From: Thermoguttaceae bacterium
GTDB lineage: Bacteria; Planctomycetota; Planctomycetia; Pirellulales; Thermoguttaceae
Length of the DNA: 64,000 nt
Direction: 5' to 3'
NCBI GenBank assembly: GCA_025060325.1
Contig: JANXBW010000008.1
Location: forward strand, 52,961 to 116,960
Below are positions 44,777 through 53,962 of this stretch, one piece after another (within the stretch, counting starts at the first letter, position 1; the number at the start of each line of letters is the position of its first letter). The notes beneath the pieces were generated by a model that ran no database searches, was not told the DNA's origin, and was given only the letters and a program-made list of their open reading frames with translations. The position numbers and the translations under genes are program-made.

Positions 44777-47776
44777 TTACCGGCGGAGCCGGCTTTGCTC
44801 GACGCCCTCGTATTCTCGGAAGCGGCGGTAGGCAAAAACAGCTAGGCCCACCACCAGCGGTGGGATTGGCGGCAGGGCCACGGCCCAACGTTTATAGGCG
44901 TTTTGCACCCGGCGGATGTACAAGTTCAACTCTGTCTCAATCCGGTTTATTTCCGCGTCACGCTGTTGACGAAGTTGTTCGATACGAGCATCTAATCGCC
45001 GCTGCCCCTCTTTTTGGGCCATTGCCACACGGATTAGCACATCCTGCAAAGGAATGTCACCCCGCTTCTTGAATTCTTCCTCCAGCTTCTTAACGCGTTC
45101 GTCGAGTTTCTTTTGTTCTTCCTCCTGGGCCTTTTCAAACTCAGCGATTAACTTCTCCCGAGCGGCAAGGCTTTCCCGGCGTGCCTTTTCGGTGACACGT
45201 TCGATGCGAACCAGGGTGCGATGCTTCGGCCGGCGCTTTCGTAGCTCCAGGAACCGTTCTTCGCCAGCCAATCGGTCGATGATATTGAGAACAAAGGTGA
45301 CGTTGTCGAAATCAAATCGGATGCCCGCCTCCGGTATATCGCCCTCCTCACGCAGCCGGAAGAACTCCCGATGGAGCATGTCCAAATCGGCGACCACGAT
45401 AACGTTGATTTCCGCTTCCTTTGGCTTTTGCTCGGCGGTCGGAGGCTCCGGCTTGGTTTGGGCGGTTTGACCGGCGGGGCCAGAATCGGCCTTTTGTTGA
45501 TCGGCCGATTTTTGGGAGGCATCTTCGCTCCCGCCGTTGCCGTTACTTTTTTCCCCAGCCGAAGCTTGCGCTGTGGCTGTCGTGCCTGTGCTGGCTGATT
45601 GGGAAGCTGTTGCCTCTTCTAACGGAATTCGCCCGCGGACGTGGGCCGCCAACACGTAAGAGACCTGAGTCGGATAATGGCGGCGATTTGGATTGAGCCG
45701 AGTCGGTGAGCCGAACAACGACATTTCCAACACGTCCCGAAACCGGACAAAACCGGTCCGATCGCCCGTGCGAACAAGTGGTTTGAACTCGAGCTTAGAC
45801 ACATTCAGTGGATGAATAGCTCCCGGGAACGGGAACAAGAGATGTTGCAAGCCAGATGTTACCGGATCCGCCGGGTCAAAAGGCTGACGTGCACCACAGG
45901 CTTCGTCGACAAACACAAACTCACGATCAAGCTGTGCTAGTTTTGGATAGGGGTTATAGTCCTGCCAGATGATTTGGTCAGGGACCATGTCAATCCCGAG
46001 GAGCTGCCACAGCTCCTTGATGTCGCCCTTCTCCATCGGTCCTGCAGCAAACATGGGGCTGCCAGGCATGCGTGGCGCGCTGGTCCCCGGAACGGAAGCA
46101 GCAAAAGCAGGGAACGGATCTTCGAAAATGGCGGTAGGCTGACCGCGCTTAACCGCATCAATGAAGTTTTTCATCTCCTGCGGCCCCAGGCTGGAGGGCT
46201 GGACCGCAAGGAGTACGTCGTACCGTTCCGTAATGGGCTGGGATGGGTCAACTTCCACCACCGTGTATTGCTTCTCCAATTCCTCAACAATCGGCCAATT
46301 GCCGGCGGAGGTCATGGTCCGGAAATCAAACTGACCGAAAAGACGCGCATCCGTGCGAAGGATTCCCACTCGTTTACGCTTTTGCTGGGTCACCGTCACC
46401 AGTGACCGGACAAGCTCATACTCAACGGGAATCCCCCGATCGATAAACGGTATTTCCACCCGTTCCAGTCCACAGCGAAAAGCCACGCCCATAAAGATGT
46501 GGCTCTCCACGTAAGCGCCGCGCTCCAAGGTGATTCGACGCTGCGGCGTGATTTTGTAGCGTTGCTCCGCTAAAGCTGCTTCCTCGCTAAACCGCTCTGT
46601 GTCCCAAATCCGTACCTGAACCTTGCCCCGAGCGCGGGCGTTAATTTCGCGGAGAGTGTTGATCAAATTAAGGCGTGTTTGCACATAGGCCTCGGGCACC
46701 TGGGGGCTGATAAACGCCTCGACCTGTACCGGGCGCTCGGGGTTTAGTTCCCGGAGGAGCGATAAAGTGTACCGCGAAAGCGAGTTGAGCCTTTCGCTTG
46801 TCATGTCCAACCGAATTGGCTGATTCGAGAAAATCACAACAAAAGACAGGCCGATGATAATCGTCGACACAACTCGCACCGCGTAATGAAGGTTCATAAT
46901 CCGTGACTGGCGCCCGATGATCCAGTGCCGACGGCCTATGAGGATCATGCTCAAATAGACCATCGCCACAATGATAGTGAGGAAATACAGGATGCCCGAC
47001 ACAGAGACGATGCCGCGGGTAAAATCTCGGAGCTGCTCCTCGTAGCTCCAGAAGCGAAACCACCGGGCAAGCTCTGCGCTTACCACCGTGTCGGCATGCC
47101 CCGCGAAAACAAGAGGCATATTGAATACCGCCCCCAAGATGTAGGCGATGGTCAAATTATCCGTCAGGAAGGAAGCGACCATTCCCACCGCCAACATGGC
47201 GATCCCTAAAAGCCAGTAGCCGAAGTAAGTCGACAAGAATAACCCCCCGTCCGGGTCGCCCAAAAAAGCAAGGACCCAGTAGCAGCACAAGCCGGAGAAG
47301 GCAAGCGACGCCGTGTAAATGGCCACTGCGGCCAGGTATTTCCCCAGCACCACATCCCAGTCGGTAGCCGGCAGCGTCAACAAAAGCTCGTCCGTCCCTT
47401 GCCGGCGCTCGTCGGCCCAGATGGCCATCGTGATTGCCGGCACGAAGACAAGAAGGATGAAAGCGAACCACTTATTCAGCTGATCTAAGTTTGCCAGATT
47501 GGCAACAAAGAACTCGTTCGGCCAGAAGGCCGCTATCGTCGTAAGGAGGACGAATACGCAAATAAACACGTAGCCCGTAGGGCTCGAGAAGTAACTGATG
47601 AAATTCCTTTTGAAGACAGCCCACAGTACTCGGCTGATGGTCCCACTTCTGGAACCTTCCTTTCGCCAGGCATTTGGCCAAATGTGCCCGAGCGAACGAA
47701 GGCCCGCCCACATTTTTGCAGCACCGGAGCGCAACCACGAGCTAGTCGACCGGATGGAGCCAAGCTTTTTCGTCAT
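44777..47776 (-). CDS. Fused ABC-2 permease (GldF-like) and GldG-like auxiliary protein
   Basis: Residues ~45-285 are an ABC-2 permease with about six membrane segments (VFICVFVLLTTIAAF, FAFILLVFVPAITMAIWA, and others to VAMVYLSMILIG). After another membrane helix near 300-317, a GldG-like domain follows: IRLDMTSERLNSLSRYTLSL, then VEAFISPQVPEAYVQTRLNL, KRKRVGILRTDA and a region with EVVDPSQPI-like layout (VVEVDPSQPITERYDVLL). Residues ~735-800 are a Ser/Ala/Gln/Lys-rich linker. The C-terminal ~200 residues are a long charged coiled coil ending in one more membrane helix (PPIPPLVVGLAVFAY). GldF and GldG are separate proteins in Bacteroidetes. The ATG at 47776 follows AGGTGGG. The ATPase gene ends 23 bases upstream. 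Confidence 0.85.
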   Translation of the reverse strand: MTKKLGSIRSTSSWLRSGAAKMWAGLRSLGHIWPNAWRKEGSRSGTISRVLWAVFKRNFISYFSSPTGYVFICVFVLLTTIAAFWPNEFFVANLANLDQLNKWFAFILLVFVPAITMAIWADERRQGTDELLLTLPATDWDVVLGKYLAAVAIYTASLAFSGLCCYWVLAFLGDPDGGLFLSTYFGYWLLGIAMLAVGMVASFLTDNLTIAYILGAVFNMPLVFAGHADTVVSAELARWFRFWSYEEQLRDFTRGIVSVSGILYFLTIIVAMVYLSMILIGRRHWIIGRQSRIMNLHYAVRVVSTIIIGLSFVVIFSNQPIRLDMTSERLNSLSRYTLSLLRELNPERPVQVEAFISPQVPEAYVQTRLNLINTLREINARARGKVQVRIWDTERFSEEAALAEQRYKITPQRRITLERGAYVESHIFMGVAFRCGLERVEIPFIDRGIPVEYELVRSLVTVTQQKRKRVGILRTDARLFGQFDFRTMTSAGNWPIVEELEKQYTVVEVDPSQPITERYDVLLAVQPSSLGPQEMKNFIDAVKRGQPTAIFEDPFPAFAASVPGTSAPRMPGSPMFAAGPMEKGDIKELWQLLGIDMVPDQIIWQDYNPYPKLAQLDREFVFVDEACGARQPFDPADPVTSGLQHLLFPFPGAIHPLNVSKLEFKPLVRTGDRTGFVRFRDVLEMSLFGSPTRLNPNRRHYPTQVSYVLAAHVRGRIPLEEATASQSASTGTTATAQASAGEKSNGNGGSEDASQKSADQQKADSGPAGQTAQTKPEPPTAEQKPKEAEINVIVVADLDMLHREFFRLREEGDIPEAGIRFDFDNVTFVLNIIDRLAGEERFLELRKRRPKHRTLVRIERVTEKARRESLAAREKLIAEFEKAQEEEQKKLDERVKKLEEEFKKRGDIPLQDVLIRVAMAQKEGQRRLDARIEQLRQQRDAEINRIETELNLYIRRVQNAYKRWAVALPPIPPLVVGLAVFAYRRFREYEGVEQSRLRR

Positions 47777-47798
47777 CCCTGCACCCACCTATTGCTTA

Positions 47799-48593
47799 TC
47801 ATTTCAATTGCGCGTTATCGGACTCACTTTCCTCTGATGAAAGCTTACCCGTGGATCCCGCGCCGGTCAGTGCACGGAAAGCGTCTTCTAGTCGTTTGTA
47901 AGAGCTGAGCAAGCTGGAAATCGGGCCATCGTAGACTAACCTCCCTGCATCAATGAAGATGGCCCGGCTGGCCATCGCCTCCACCTCTTGCAGGATGTGT
48001 GTGGACAAAAGCACCGTCCGGTCTTGTCCCAACCGACGGATCGTCTCTCGCACCTCCTGAATTTGATTTGGGTCCAAGCCGGCGGTGGGCTCGTCCATAA
48101 TCAGGACCTGTGGCTCATGGAGAAGGGCCTGCGCCATGCCCACCCGTTGTCGGTAACCCCGAGAGAGCTTGCCGATCGGTTTGTTGAGCACCCGCCCTAG
48201 ATCGCACAGTTCAATAACGGCCTGGATTCGCCGCTGCCTATATGGCGGCTTAAGTCCCCTGGCCTCAGCGAAAAAGTTCAGAAGTCCTCGGGGCGTCATG
48301 TCCAAGTAGAGGGGACCATTTTCGGGGAGATATCCCAGGACGGCTGCCCCGGCTAGCCGATCAGTCGCCATGTTGTGCCCAGCGATCCGGGCCTCGCCTG
48401 CGGAGGGAGCTAGATAGCCGGTCAGCAATTTCAGAGTGGTGCTTTTGCCGGCCCCGTTCGGCCCCAAAAGGGCCACGACCTCGCCCTTGTAAACGGTAAA
48501 GCTGACGTCGCGGACGGCTGCAAAGTCCCCGTAGTAGCGGGTTAGGCCAATCGCCTCAATCATTGGCACAGCATCTTGTGTGTCAGTCGCCAT
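47799..48593 (-). CDS. ABC transporter ATP-binding protein, GldA-like
   Basis: This cytoplasmic ATPase should energise the membrane protein encoded next door. Walker A is GPNGAGKST at 44-52, the signature is LSRGYRQRVG, and Walker B is VLIMDEPTAGLDP, followed by LLSTHILQEVEAM. It belongs to the ABC-2 exporter class, with YLPENGPLYLDMTPRGLL being typical of the GldA/CcmA/NatA group. The C-terminal ~25 residues are Ser/Glu-rich. I use the ATG at 48593 with GGAGGTGA eight bases upstream; the GTG at 48605 overlaps that site. It is the first gene of the minus-strand set. Confidence 0.92.
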   Translation of the reverse strand: MATDTQDAVPMIEAIGLTRYYGDFAAVRDVSFTVYKGEVVALLGPNGAGKSTTLKLLTGYLAPSAGEARIAGHNMATDRLAGAAVLGYLPENGPLYLDMTPRGLLNFFAEARGLKPPYRQRRIQAVIELCDLGRVLNKPIGKLSRGYRQRVGMAQALLHEPQVLIMDEPTAGLDPNQIQEVRETIRRLGQDRTVLLSTHILQEVEAMASRAIFIDAGRLVYDGPISSLLSSYKRLEDAFRALTGAGSTGKLSSEESESDNAQLK

Positions 48594-49781
48594 GCGTTCG
48601 CTCACCTCCCGCTTGCGATAAGCGCTTTCCGAGAAAACGGACTTCCTCTCGGTCCGTCTCCCCTCTTAAGTGGCAACCATGCCGCAGCACTAAGGGGAGC
48701 TTCGATTCGGAGGCAGGGGCCGTTGGTGGGCCGAAGTGGCATTCGCCTTCTTATACGTTGGCGGACGCCCCCGGTGTTTTTCCCCGGGAATTGCAAGATG
48801 CCTATTTTGGTGAAAAGGGGCGGGGCATGCCAAGTCCTAGGCAAATGCCGGATGTCGGGTTTGGAGGGACGGTTTAGCCGCTTGCACCAAGCATTCGCCA
48901 GCTCCGAGATCAACTGTTCTCAAAATCTAAGCTGCCGGCATGCCCATTTCCGGATCCTGCCAAGACCACGCAGTTTGCCCGAGCGAATCTAAACTGCCTC
49001 CCTCGCCCTACTTACCGTCCGTTGGCCTCGACGCCCGGGCAGGAGGTAAGAAAATTGCGGCAGGGGGCCGACCGATGGGATCCCTTTCGGATTTAACCTA
49101 TGAGTTTGCGGAACACTTTCTCAAAACTCGGTTTCCGCGTTACGGACCCTGCGCTAATGCCTGGAGGTAAGCTAAGCTCCAACGAGGGTCGGGGCGTTTT
49201 TACCTGTGGGTTTGTCGCGGCCTGAGGAATTCTGGCGGTCCAACCTTCAAGCCCCCCGGGATCCCAACGCAGATGCCGCTTGATTTCGATCATTGGTGTG
49301 ATAAATTTAGTGTCGGAATAAGATAGCAATTGAGTTTTAACCGTGGCCGGATCGGCTGGAGGTAGGCCTCCGTGTTCCTTATGCCCTCGTGGCCGCCCCG
49401 GCGAAAACGTCGCTGTAGCCCGACAGCACCAGGCATTGGAACCTAAGGTCCGTTTGGCATCTTGGATCCAGCTCGTCAGGGGGGACCACTCTCTCGGCAC
49501 AATTTGAGGCCGTGAGGAGTGCCCATATGATGCTCCAGATTCGGCAATTGAGGACGATAGTTTCGAGCGCTTTGCCTTCCGACGCGGGCAGGATATCAAA
49601 CCTTATGCCCCTCATTTTCGGGGATTGAACTGTGATCGGTTTTGGTGCCTGTGACGGTGCGCTCGAAGACTGCCGCCTTTCGATGTAGGGTTGTTCCATG
49701 GCAACGGGTTTCTTGCTGCTTTCCGATTGCGCTTTCACGCGACAACCTCGTTCCGTTAATGGCTTGGCAGGACGGAACTTT
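48594..49781. other. 1.19-kb region without a supported gene
   Basis: This divergent gap separates the ABC ATPase from the GH-A hydrolase. Minus-strand open frames at 49093-49599 and 49379-49819 overlap in different frames and neither has a ribosome site or a familiar motif. The GC content looks ordinary. Possibly a decayed gene. Confidence 0.45.
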
Positions 49782-51839
49782 ATGCCGGCCCTCATCGCCA
49801 CGATCGGTTGCATCGTCATAGCCCTATCGGGGGTTGAGGATCTTGCTGCAACAGCTGGTCAGGCAAGTGCTAGCGAGCGGGGCCAGGCCGGGCTCATTCC
49901 GATTTTCAACGGCGACTTTGAGACGGCCGGTAAAGGTAACCCGCCGCCAGGATGGGCCATGTGGGGCCCTAACAAAGACAAAGTCCCCGAGCACTTTGCT
50001 CAGGACACGCGCGAGGCCCGAAGCGGGAAAGCCTCGCTGCGGATCTTTCATCCAAAAAATTCGCGCGGCTATATCGTCACAGACCCCCAGCACGCCATTC
50101 AGCCGCAAGAGGGCCAGACTTTGCGGGTGAGCTTTTGGGCCAAAGCTGACCGACCGCGAAAGGCGCGATTCGGCATTACGGCTTATCAGTCCATCCGTCC
50201 TTTCGTTGATGCGCCGGCACCCGGCTTTCATGCCATCGACGTGACTCCAGAGTGGCGAAAGTACGAGTTTGCTTTCGACGAAGGGTTAGACTTTTTTGCC
50301 GATCAGTCGCGTTATCTTCTTCTAACTTTCATGGGAACAGACGCACCGGAGGAAGAAGGTACCCTCTGGGTGGATGATATCACGGTCACCGCCGAGCCGG
50401 GAAAACATCCACGACTCCTCAACCCGGCAACTATTCCCATCGAGCCTCTCCGGCACCACCTCGTGCCCGGGGACCACCTAGAAGTTACGGTCGAGGTCGG
50501 CCGGCCCGCGGGCAAAACCACCCTCCCGATTTCTGGGATTTCCTTTCATCGCGTAGCTGGGTGGACAGCTCAACCTTTTTCACGCAGTGGCGAATACAGA
50601 CTCTTACCGGTGCAGGAGGAGGCAATCCGGGAGCTGCGTCTGCCGATGACGCGGTTCTATGGAGTCGGTGACGAACCATTTTCGGTTGAAGAAGCCCTGG
50701 ATCGGATCGCTTTTATTTGCCGCCGGTTGGAGATTCCGGAAGAATGGACGGTTATTGAGCTTGAGGACCAATCGGCAGCGCGCAAAATCGCGCCGGAAGC
50801 TTGGGCCAAGGCCGTGGCTTATGCTCGCGGTAAAGGCTATCGCTTTCGGTTTTGGGAGGTTGCTAACGAACCTTACTCCGGCTTGTGGGGCCAAGGCGGG
50901 GCTTATGCTACGGCCGCCGATTACATCGCTCACTTTCGCCAGGTAAGCCAAGCAATCAAAGCTGTTGATAAGAGTGCTCAGGTGGGAATAGCCATCCACC
51001 CTCATAATGTGCGTTGGGGGAACTTGGTGTTAAAGGAGGCCGCCGGGCATTATGATTTTGTCGTCGGCCACTATTATGCCTTTCCCCGAATTTTCCAGAT
51101 GCCTTTCGAGGAGGTAGCTGTTACCGAAAATATGCGTGTGTTAGAGCATATCCTGCGGATGAACGCGCTCATCAAAGCTTACAATCCTGGTCGGGAGGTT
51201 TATCAACTAGATACCGAATGGGGACTTCACGCAAGTGGCCGGGACGGCGAGCGAGCTGATTACGTTGACCGAAACGCCAACATCTGGGGTGTAGTGCACC
51301 GCGCTATCCGCATGATCTACTATGCCCGGGAAGGCATGCTACGCGGTGCCAGTGGTTGGCAAATGTTATCAATGAGCCGGGGGCAAGGCTTCGGGATCCT
51401 GTTTACGGATGTTCCCGAGGCTCGGAGCATGTTGTATTGGCTGTACTTCTATTTCAACCGCCATTTGGGGCCAGACTTGCTTGCTATAGAGGGTCAAGGA
51501 CCATACTGGACGCCTCCTCGGCCGGCAGAAAAGTCGCTGGCCGCTCCGCTGACGCCTGTTCTTGCCACGCGCAGCGGTGATCGGTCCACCCTCTTTCTTG
51601 TAATTGTCAACGCTTCGTGGTCGCAGAGTTATCCGGCTCGGATTAACCTCCGAGGTGGGCAGGCACTGCGCGCGACCGGCGTTATTCTTAGTAGTGCCGA
51701 CGTAGACGCAAAACCACTTCTGCGGGAAAAAGGGGATTTTGTACAGGCCTTCCAGATGACGCTCCAGGGGGACAGTCTCCAGGGTAAGCTTCCGCCCCAC
51801 AGCGTAGCTTTTTTGACCGTGGACTTAGCTAAGCAATAA
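49782..51839 (+). CDS. Secreted clan GH-A glycoside hydrolase with N-terminal carbohydrate-binding-like domain
   Basis: The signal peptide follows the ATG at 49782 (IATIGCIVIALSGVEDL), which has AGGACGG upstream. An upstream ATG at 49698 also has a ribosome-site-like TAGGG and would add 28 residues. Residues ~40-205 look like a CBM4/9-type beta-sandwich (IFNGDFETAGKGNPPPGWAM). The C-terminal part is a TIM-barrel hydrolase: FWEVANEPYSGLWG gives the likely acid/base E363, and QLDTEWGLHASG the likely nucleophile E479. The arrangement resembles GH39 and related xylosidases, but I cannot assign a family. The final ~100 residues form a beta domain. It stands alone and probably degrades polysaccharides outside the cytoplasm. 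Confidence 0.8.
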   Translation: MPALIATIGCIVIALSGVEDLAATAGQASASERGQAGLIPIFNGDFETAGKGNPPPGWAMWGPNKDKVPEHFAQDTREARSGKASLRIFHPKNSRGYIVTDPQHAIQPQEGQTLRVSFWAKADRPRKARFGITAYQSIRPFVDAPAPGFHAIDVTPEWRKYEFAFDEGLDFFADQSRYLLLTFMGTDAPEEEGTLWVDDITVTAEPGKHPRLLNPATIPIEPLRHHLVPGDHLEVTVEVGRPAGKTTLPISGISFHRVAGWTAQPFSRSGEYRLLPVQEEAIRELRLPMTRFYGVGDEPFSVEEALDRIAFICRRLEIPEEWTVIELEDQSAARKIAPEAWAKAVAYARGKGYRFRFWEVANEPYSGLWGQGGAYATAADYIAHFRQVSQAIKAVDKSAQVGIAIHPHNVRWGNLVLKEAAGHYDFVVGHYYAFPRIFQMPFEEVAVTENMRVLEHILRMNALIKAYNPGREVYQLDTEWGLHASGRDGERADYVDRNANIWGVVHRAIRMIYYAREGMLRGASGWQMLSMSRGQGFGILFTDVPEARSMLYWLYFYFNRHLGPDLLAIEGQGPYWTPPRPAEKSLAAPLTPVLATRSGDRSTLFLVIVNASWSQSYPARINLRGGQALRATGVILSSADVDAKPLLREKGDFVQAFQMTLQGDSLQGKLPPHSVAFLTVDLAKQ

Positions 51840-51860
51840 CTCGTGCGCTTAGCTAAGCAA
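51824..51860. repeat. Repeated 10-base palindrome overlapping the end of the hydrolase gene
   Basis: CTTAGCTAAGCAA occurs at 51824-51836 and again at 51848-51860. Each copy contains the perfect palindrome CTTAGCTAAG, so the pair can form a hairpin with a 14-base loop. The first copy codes for the last residues of the hydrolase. No T-run follows. Confidence 0.6.
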
Positions 51861-51974
51861 GTTGGGGCGAATGAAGAGGGCCCAAAGGCTAAGCGCAGGT
51901 AGGTAGAGCTTGCAGGCTAATCACTCCGCTCTAGGGCGGCCACGCTGTTGATATTAGGGCTCACATTCGTGCCT

Positions 51975-52556
51975 CTATGCCTTCGCGGAGGGGGAAATAG
52001 CAGCCAAAGTGGCCGGATGAGATCTGTAAAGCAACAAGTGAAGCAGGGCCGCCAGCACCAAGCTGTGGGTAATTTCGCCACGAGAAACCATCTTGAGGAC
52101 CTCTTCTAGCGGAAAAAATCCAAGCTCGACTTCTTCCGTGGGGTCGAGATGTTGATCTCCCACGAGGGTACAACCAGTAGCCAAGAACACGTGACAAGTG
52201 TTCATCTGGTAGGCGGGGTTTGGGTGAATGATTCCGATCGGTTCGATCCGCTGCGGCAAATGGCCGGTCTCCTCACGGAGTTCCCGCAAAGCTCCGGCTT
52301 GCGGCGATTCTCCAGGTTCAAGAACGCCTCCGGGAATTTCCCAGGTTGCCTTGTCTAGGCCGTGACGGAATTGACGCACGAGGATCACTCGCTCGTCGCA
52401 AGTTAAAGCCACAATGTTGACCCAGTCGGGGCATTCCACGACTACAAATTCGTGGGTAAGTCCGTCGGAATGTCGCCGATACAGATCATGCCGCACGCGA
52501 AAGATCGTGTGATCTGCTACAACCCGCCCGTCGAGTTTTTCCCACCCACTGCGCAT
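51975..52556 (-). CDS. NUDIX hydrolase, ADP-ribose pyrophosphatase type
   Basis: The product probably cleaves ADP-ribose or a related nucleoside diphosphate derivative in the cytoplasm. The Nudix box is complete at ~77-99: [20 protein letters not shown] followed by TG. The preceding [17 protein letters not shown] is typical of the NudF/ADPRase group. The chosen ATG (52556, 193 residues) has AAGG eight bases upstream. The frame is open to 52610, with another ATG at 52574. No operon partner is obvious; csrA is 326 bases upstream on the same strand. Confidence 0.87.
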   Translation of the reverse strand: MRSGWEKLDGRVVADHTIFRVRHDLYRRHSDGLTHEFVVVECPDWVNIVALTCDERVILVRQFRHGLDKATWEIPGGVLEPGESPQAGALRELREETGHLPQRIEPIGIIHPNPAYQMNTCHVFLATGCTLVGDQHLDPTEEVELGFFPLEEVLKMVSRGEITHSLVLAALLHLLLYRSHPATLAAISPSAKA

Positions 52557-52882
52557 AGCCGTGACCTTGTGCATAAGCCTACTCGTTTGGTGACTGCGAT
52601 TTGCCGACAAAAACGCTTACCTCATGATTGTATCGGCCGGGCAAACTGGGCCGGATGTTCAGGCTAAACGGATCGCTCGGGAAGGGAACCCCTAGTTGCC
52701 GAGGAAGCGTGTGTCGGCTCATTTCATGGCGGGAAGGTCCCTAACCGCCAGCCTGTCAGGGACAGGTACCGAAGCATCGGGCGGCTCGGCTTGGGAAAAG
52801 CACGAAAGGGATCGCGTCGCTGGGAAAAAAGCGTTGTGAAACAGCAAATCGCGGGGGGGAGCGAAAGGTAAGCGACAGGGAA
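52557..52882. other. Intergenic region between csrA and the NUDIX gene
   Basis: About 326 bases on the minus-strand side downstream of csrA. I see no gene, hairpin or promoter I can support. Confidence 0.5.
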
Positions 52883-53113
52883 TTAAGCTTGGGAGGGGTT
52901 TTGGGCGGGCTCCTCGGCCGGTTTTTCAGCCGACTGCGCCTTCTTGGCCTCCGCCTGCCGCATCATCTCGTACACCTCGCGGCGATGAACGCTCACGTTT
53001 GGCGGGGCTTCAATTCCGATGCGAACGTGAGTGCCGCGGATGGCGACCACCGTGACAATGATGTCGTCCCCGATGATGATCTGCTCGTTAACTTTCCGTG
53101 ACAACACGAGCAT
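52883..53113 (-). CDS. csrA: Carbon storage regulator CsrA, RNA-binding translational regulator
   Basis: CsrA binds GGA-containing hairpins in mRNA leaders and in flagellated Gram-positives and others represses flagellin synthesis. The start [18 protein letters not shown] is nearly invariant in the family and fixes the ATG at 53113, although the frame is open further to 53194. It continues with [11 protein letters not shown] and VHRREVY, including the RNA-contact arginine. The length of 76 is normal, with an Ala/Glu/Gln/Pro-rich tail of ~20 residues. Two GGA motifs lie in its own leader. In many bacteria csrA sits next to fliW after flgL; here it is 40 kb away and fliW is not seen. Confidence 0.95.
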   Translation of the reverse strand: MLVLSRKVNEQIIIGDDIIVTVVAIRGTHVRIGIEAPPNVSVHRREVYEMMRQAEAKKAQSAEKPAEEPAQNPSQA

Positions 53114-53127
53114 CGTCGCGGTCTCAC

Positions 53128-53148
53128 ATCTCCTGCGAATCGTCCTGT
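53128..53148 (-). promoter_or_regulatory. Two GGA motifs in the csrA leader, possible CsrA autoregulation site
   Basis: On the minus strand ACAGGA (53148-53143) and GCAGGAGAT (53136-53128) precede the csrA ATG at 53113. The GGAG is about 15 bases from the ATG, farther than a normal ribosome site. CsrA recognises ACAnGGAnGU-like sequences, so autoregulation is a plausible inference. Confidence 0.35.
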
Positions 53149-53854
53149 CCGCGTCCACCCGGGCGGCAAGTGCACAATTGCACCCCGGGCGCAAACACCC
53201 TCTCTAGTCAATTGTACATACCAGAAATGGGGGAAGCCAGAAAAAACGTGAAAATTCCGCGTGCGGCGCGGTCTTTCGGCCTCATAATTGCTATGCCCCG
53301 CATGGCCTTACACCCTGCCTATGCCGGGTCTAACTCGGAGTTGAGGTAGACTCGTCGGTCAGTGGCCTCCAACGGCGGCTCTCCGCGCTCCGAGCTGCTT
53401 AACAAACTTGCGGATTTCGCCGACCACAACTACCCGGCGAGCGGGTAAATTCACTAACCTTATCTCTTTTATCCAGTTTCTTGGGCTTTTTCGACTCTCG
53501 GCCGGTTTCTCTAAAGGGCTTTCTTCTGCCGCAGGTAGGGGCGAGTGGCTTGTTCTTCGGGTGCGGTCCTTTCTCTCAAAAGGCCCAGGGCTGGCCCGGT
53601 AGGAGAGAGGTAAACCCGCAGGTTCGATAACTCTTGGAGCGGAGAGGGGTTACGGCTTTGTGTGGGCTCTCCCCTGGGCTCGGCTACCTGAGCTTGAGCC
53701 ACGATGAGCACCGACACTGTCCGAGAGGCGCCGGCAGACGAGGTACGATCTCGAAGAAGCCGCCCTCTCTTTCTAGCGGGCCACCCGGCGAAGCCCAAGT
53801 GAAGACAAAACTGCTACCTAATTGCAAAGGATCAAAAGGCGGGTTATGCTATCG

Positions 53855-53882
53855 GTAGCCTACCACAAGTAGCCTGCCACTA
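53855..53882. repeat. Tandem 14-base repeat upstream of DUF1559 copy 3
   Basis: GTAGCCTACCACAA (53855-53868) is followed directly by GTAGCCTGCCACTA (53869-53882), 12 of 14 bases identical. It lies ~80 bases upstream of the ATG at 53963, a position suited to an operator or to promoter-proximal regulation. Confidence 0.6.
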
Positions 53883-53962
53883 GGGGGAATGCAGGGCTCG
53901 TTCGTCATCCGTCCGTATGCGTGTCCCACGACCTTCGTTTCAACCGTCGAAGGAGGAGTCCT

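Larger units (their letters stand above)
53114..53962. other. 850-base region between csrA and DUF1559 copy 3
   Basis: This divergent gap contains the csrA leader, a short inverted repeat with the GTGCA/TGCAC arms near 53170-53183, and the 14-base tandem repeat at 53855-53882. No gene is supported. Confidence 0.5.
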
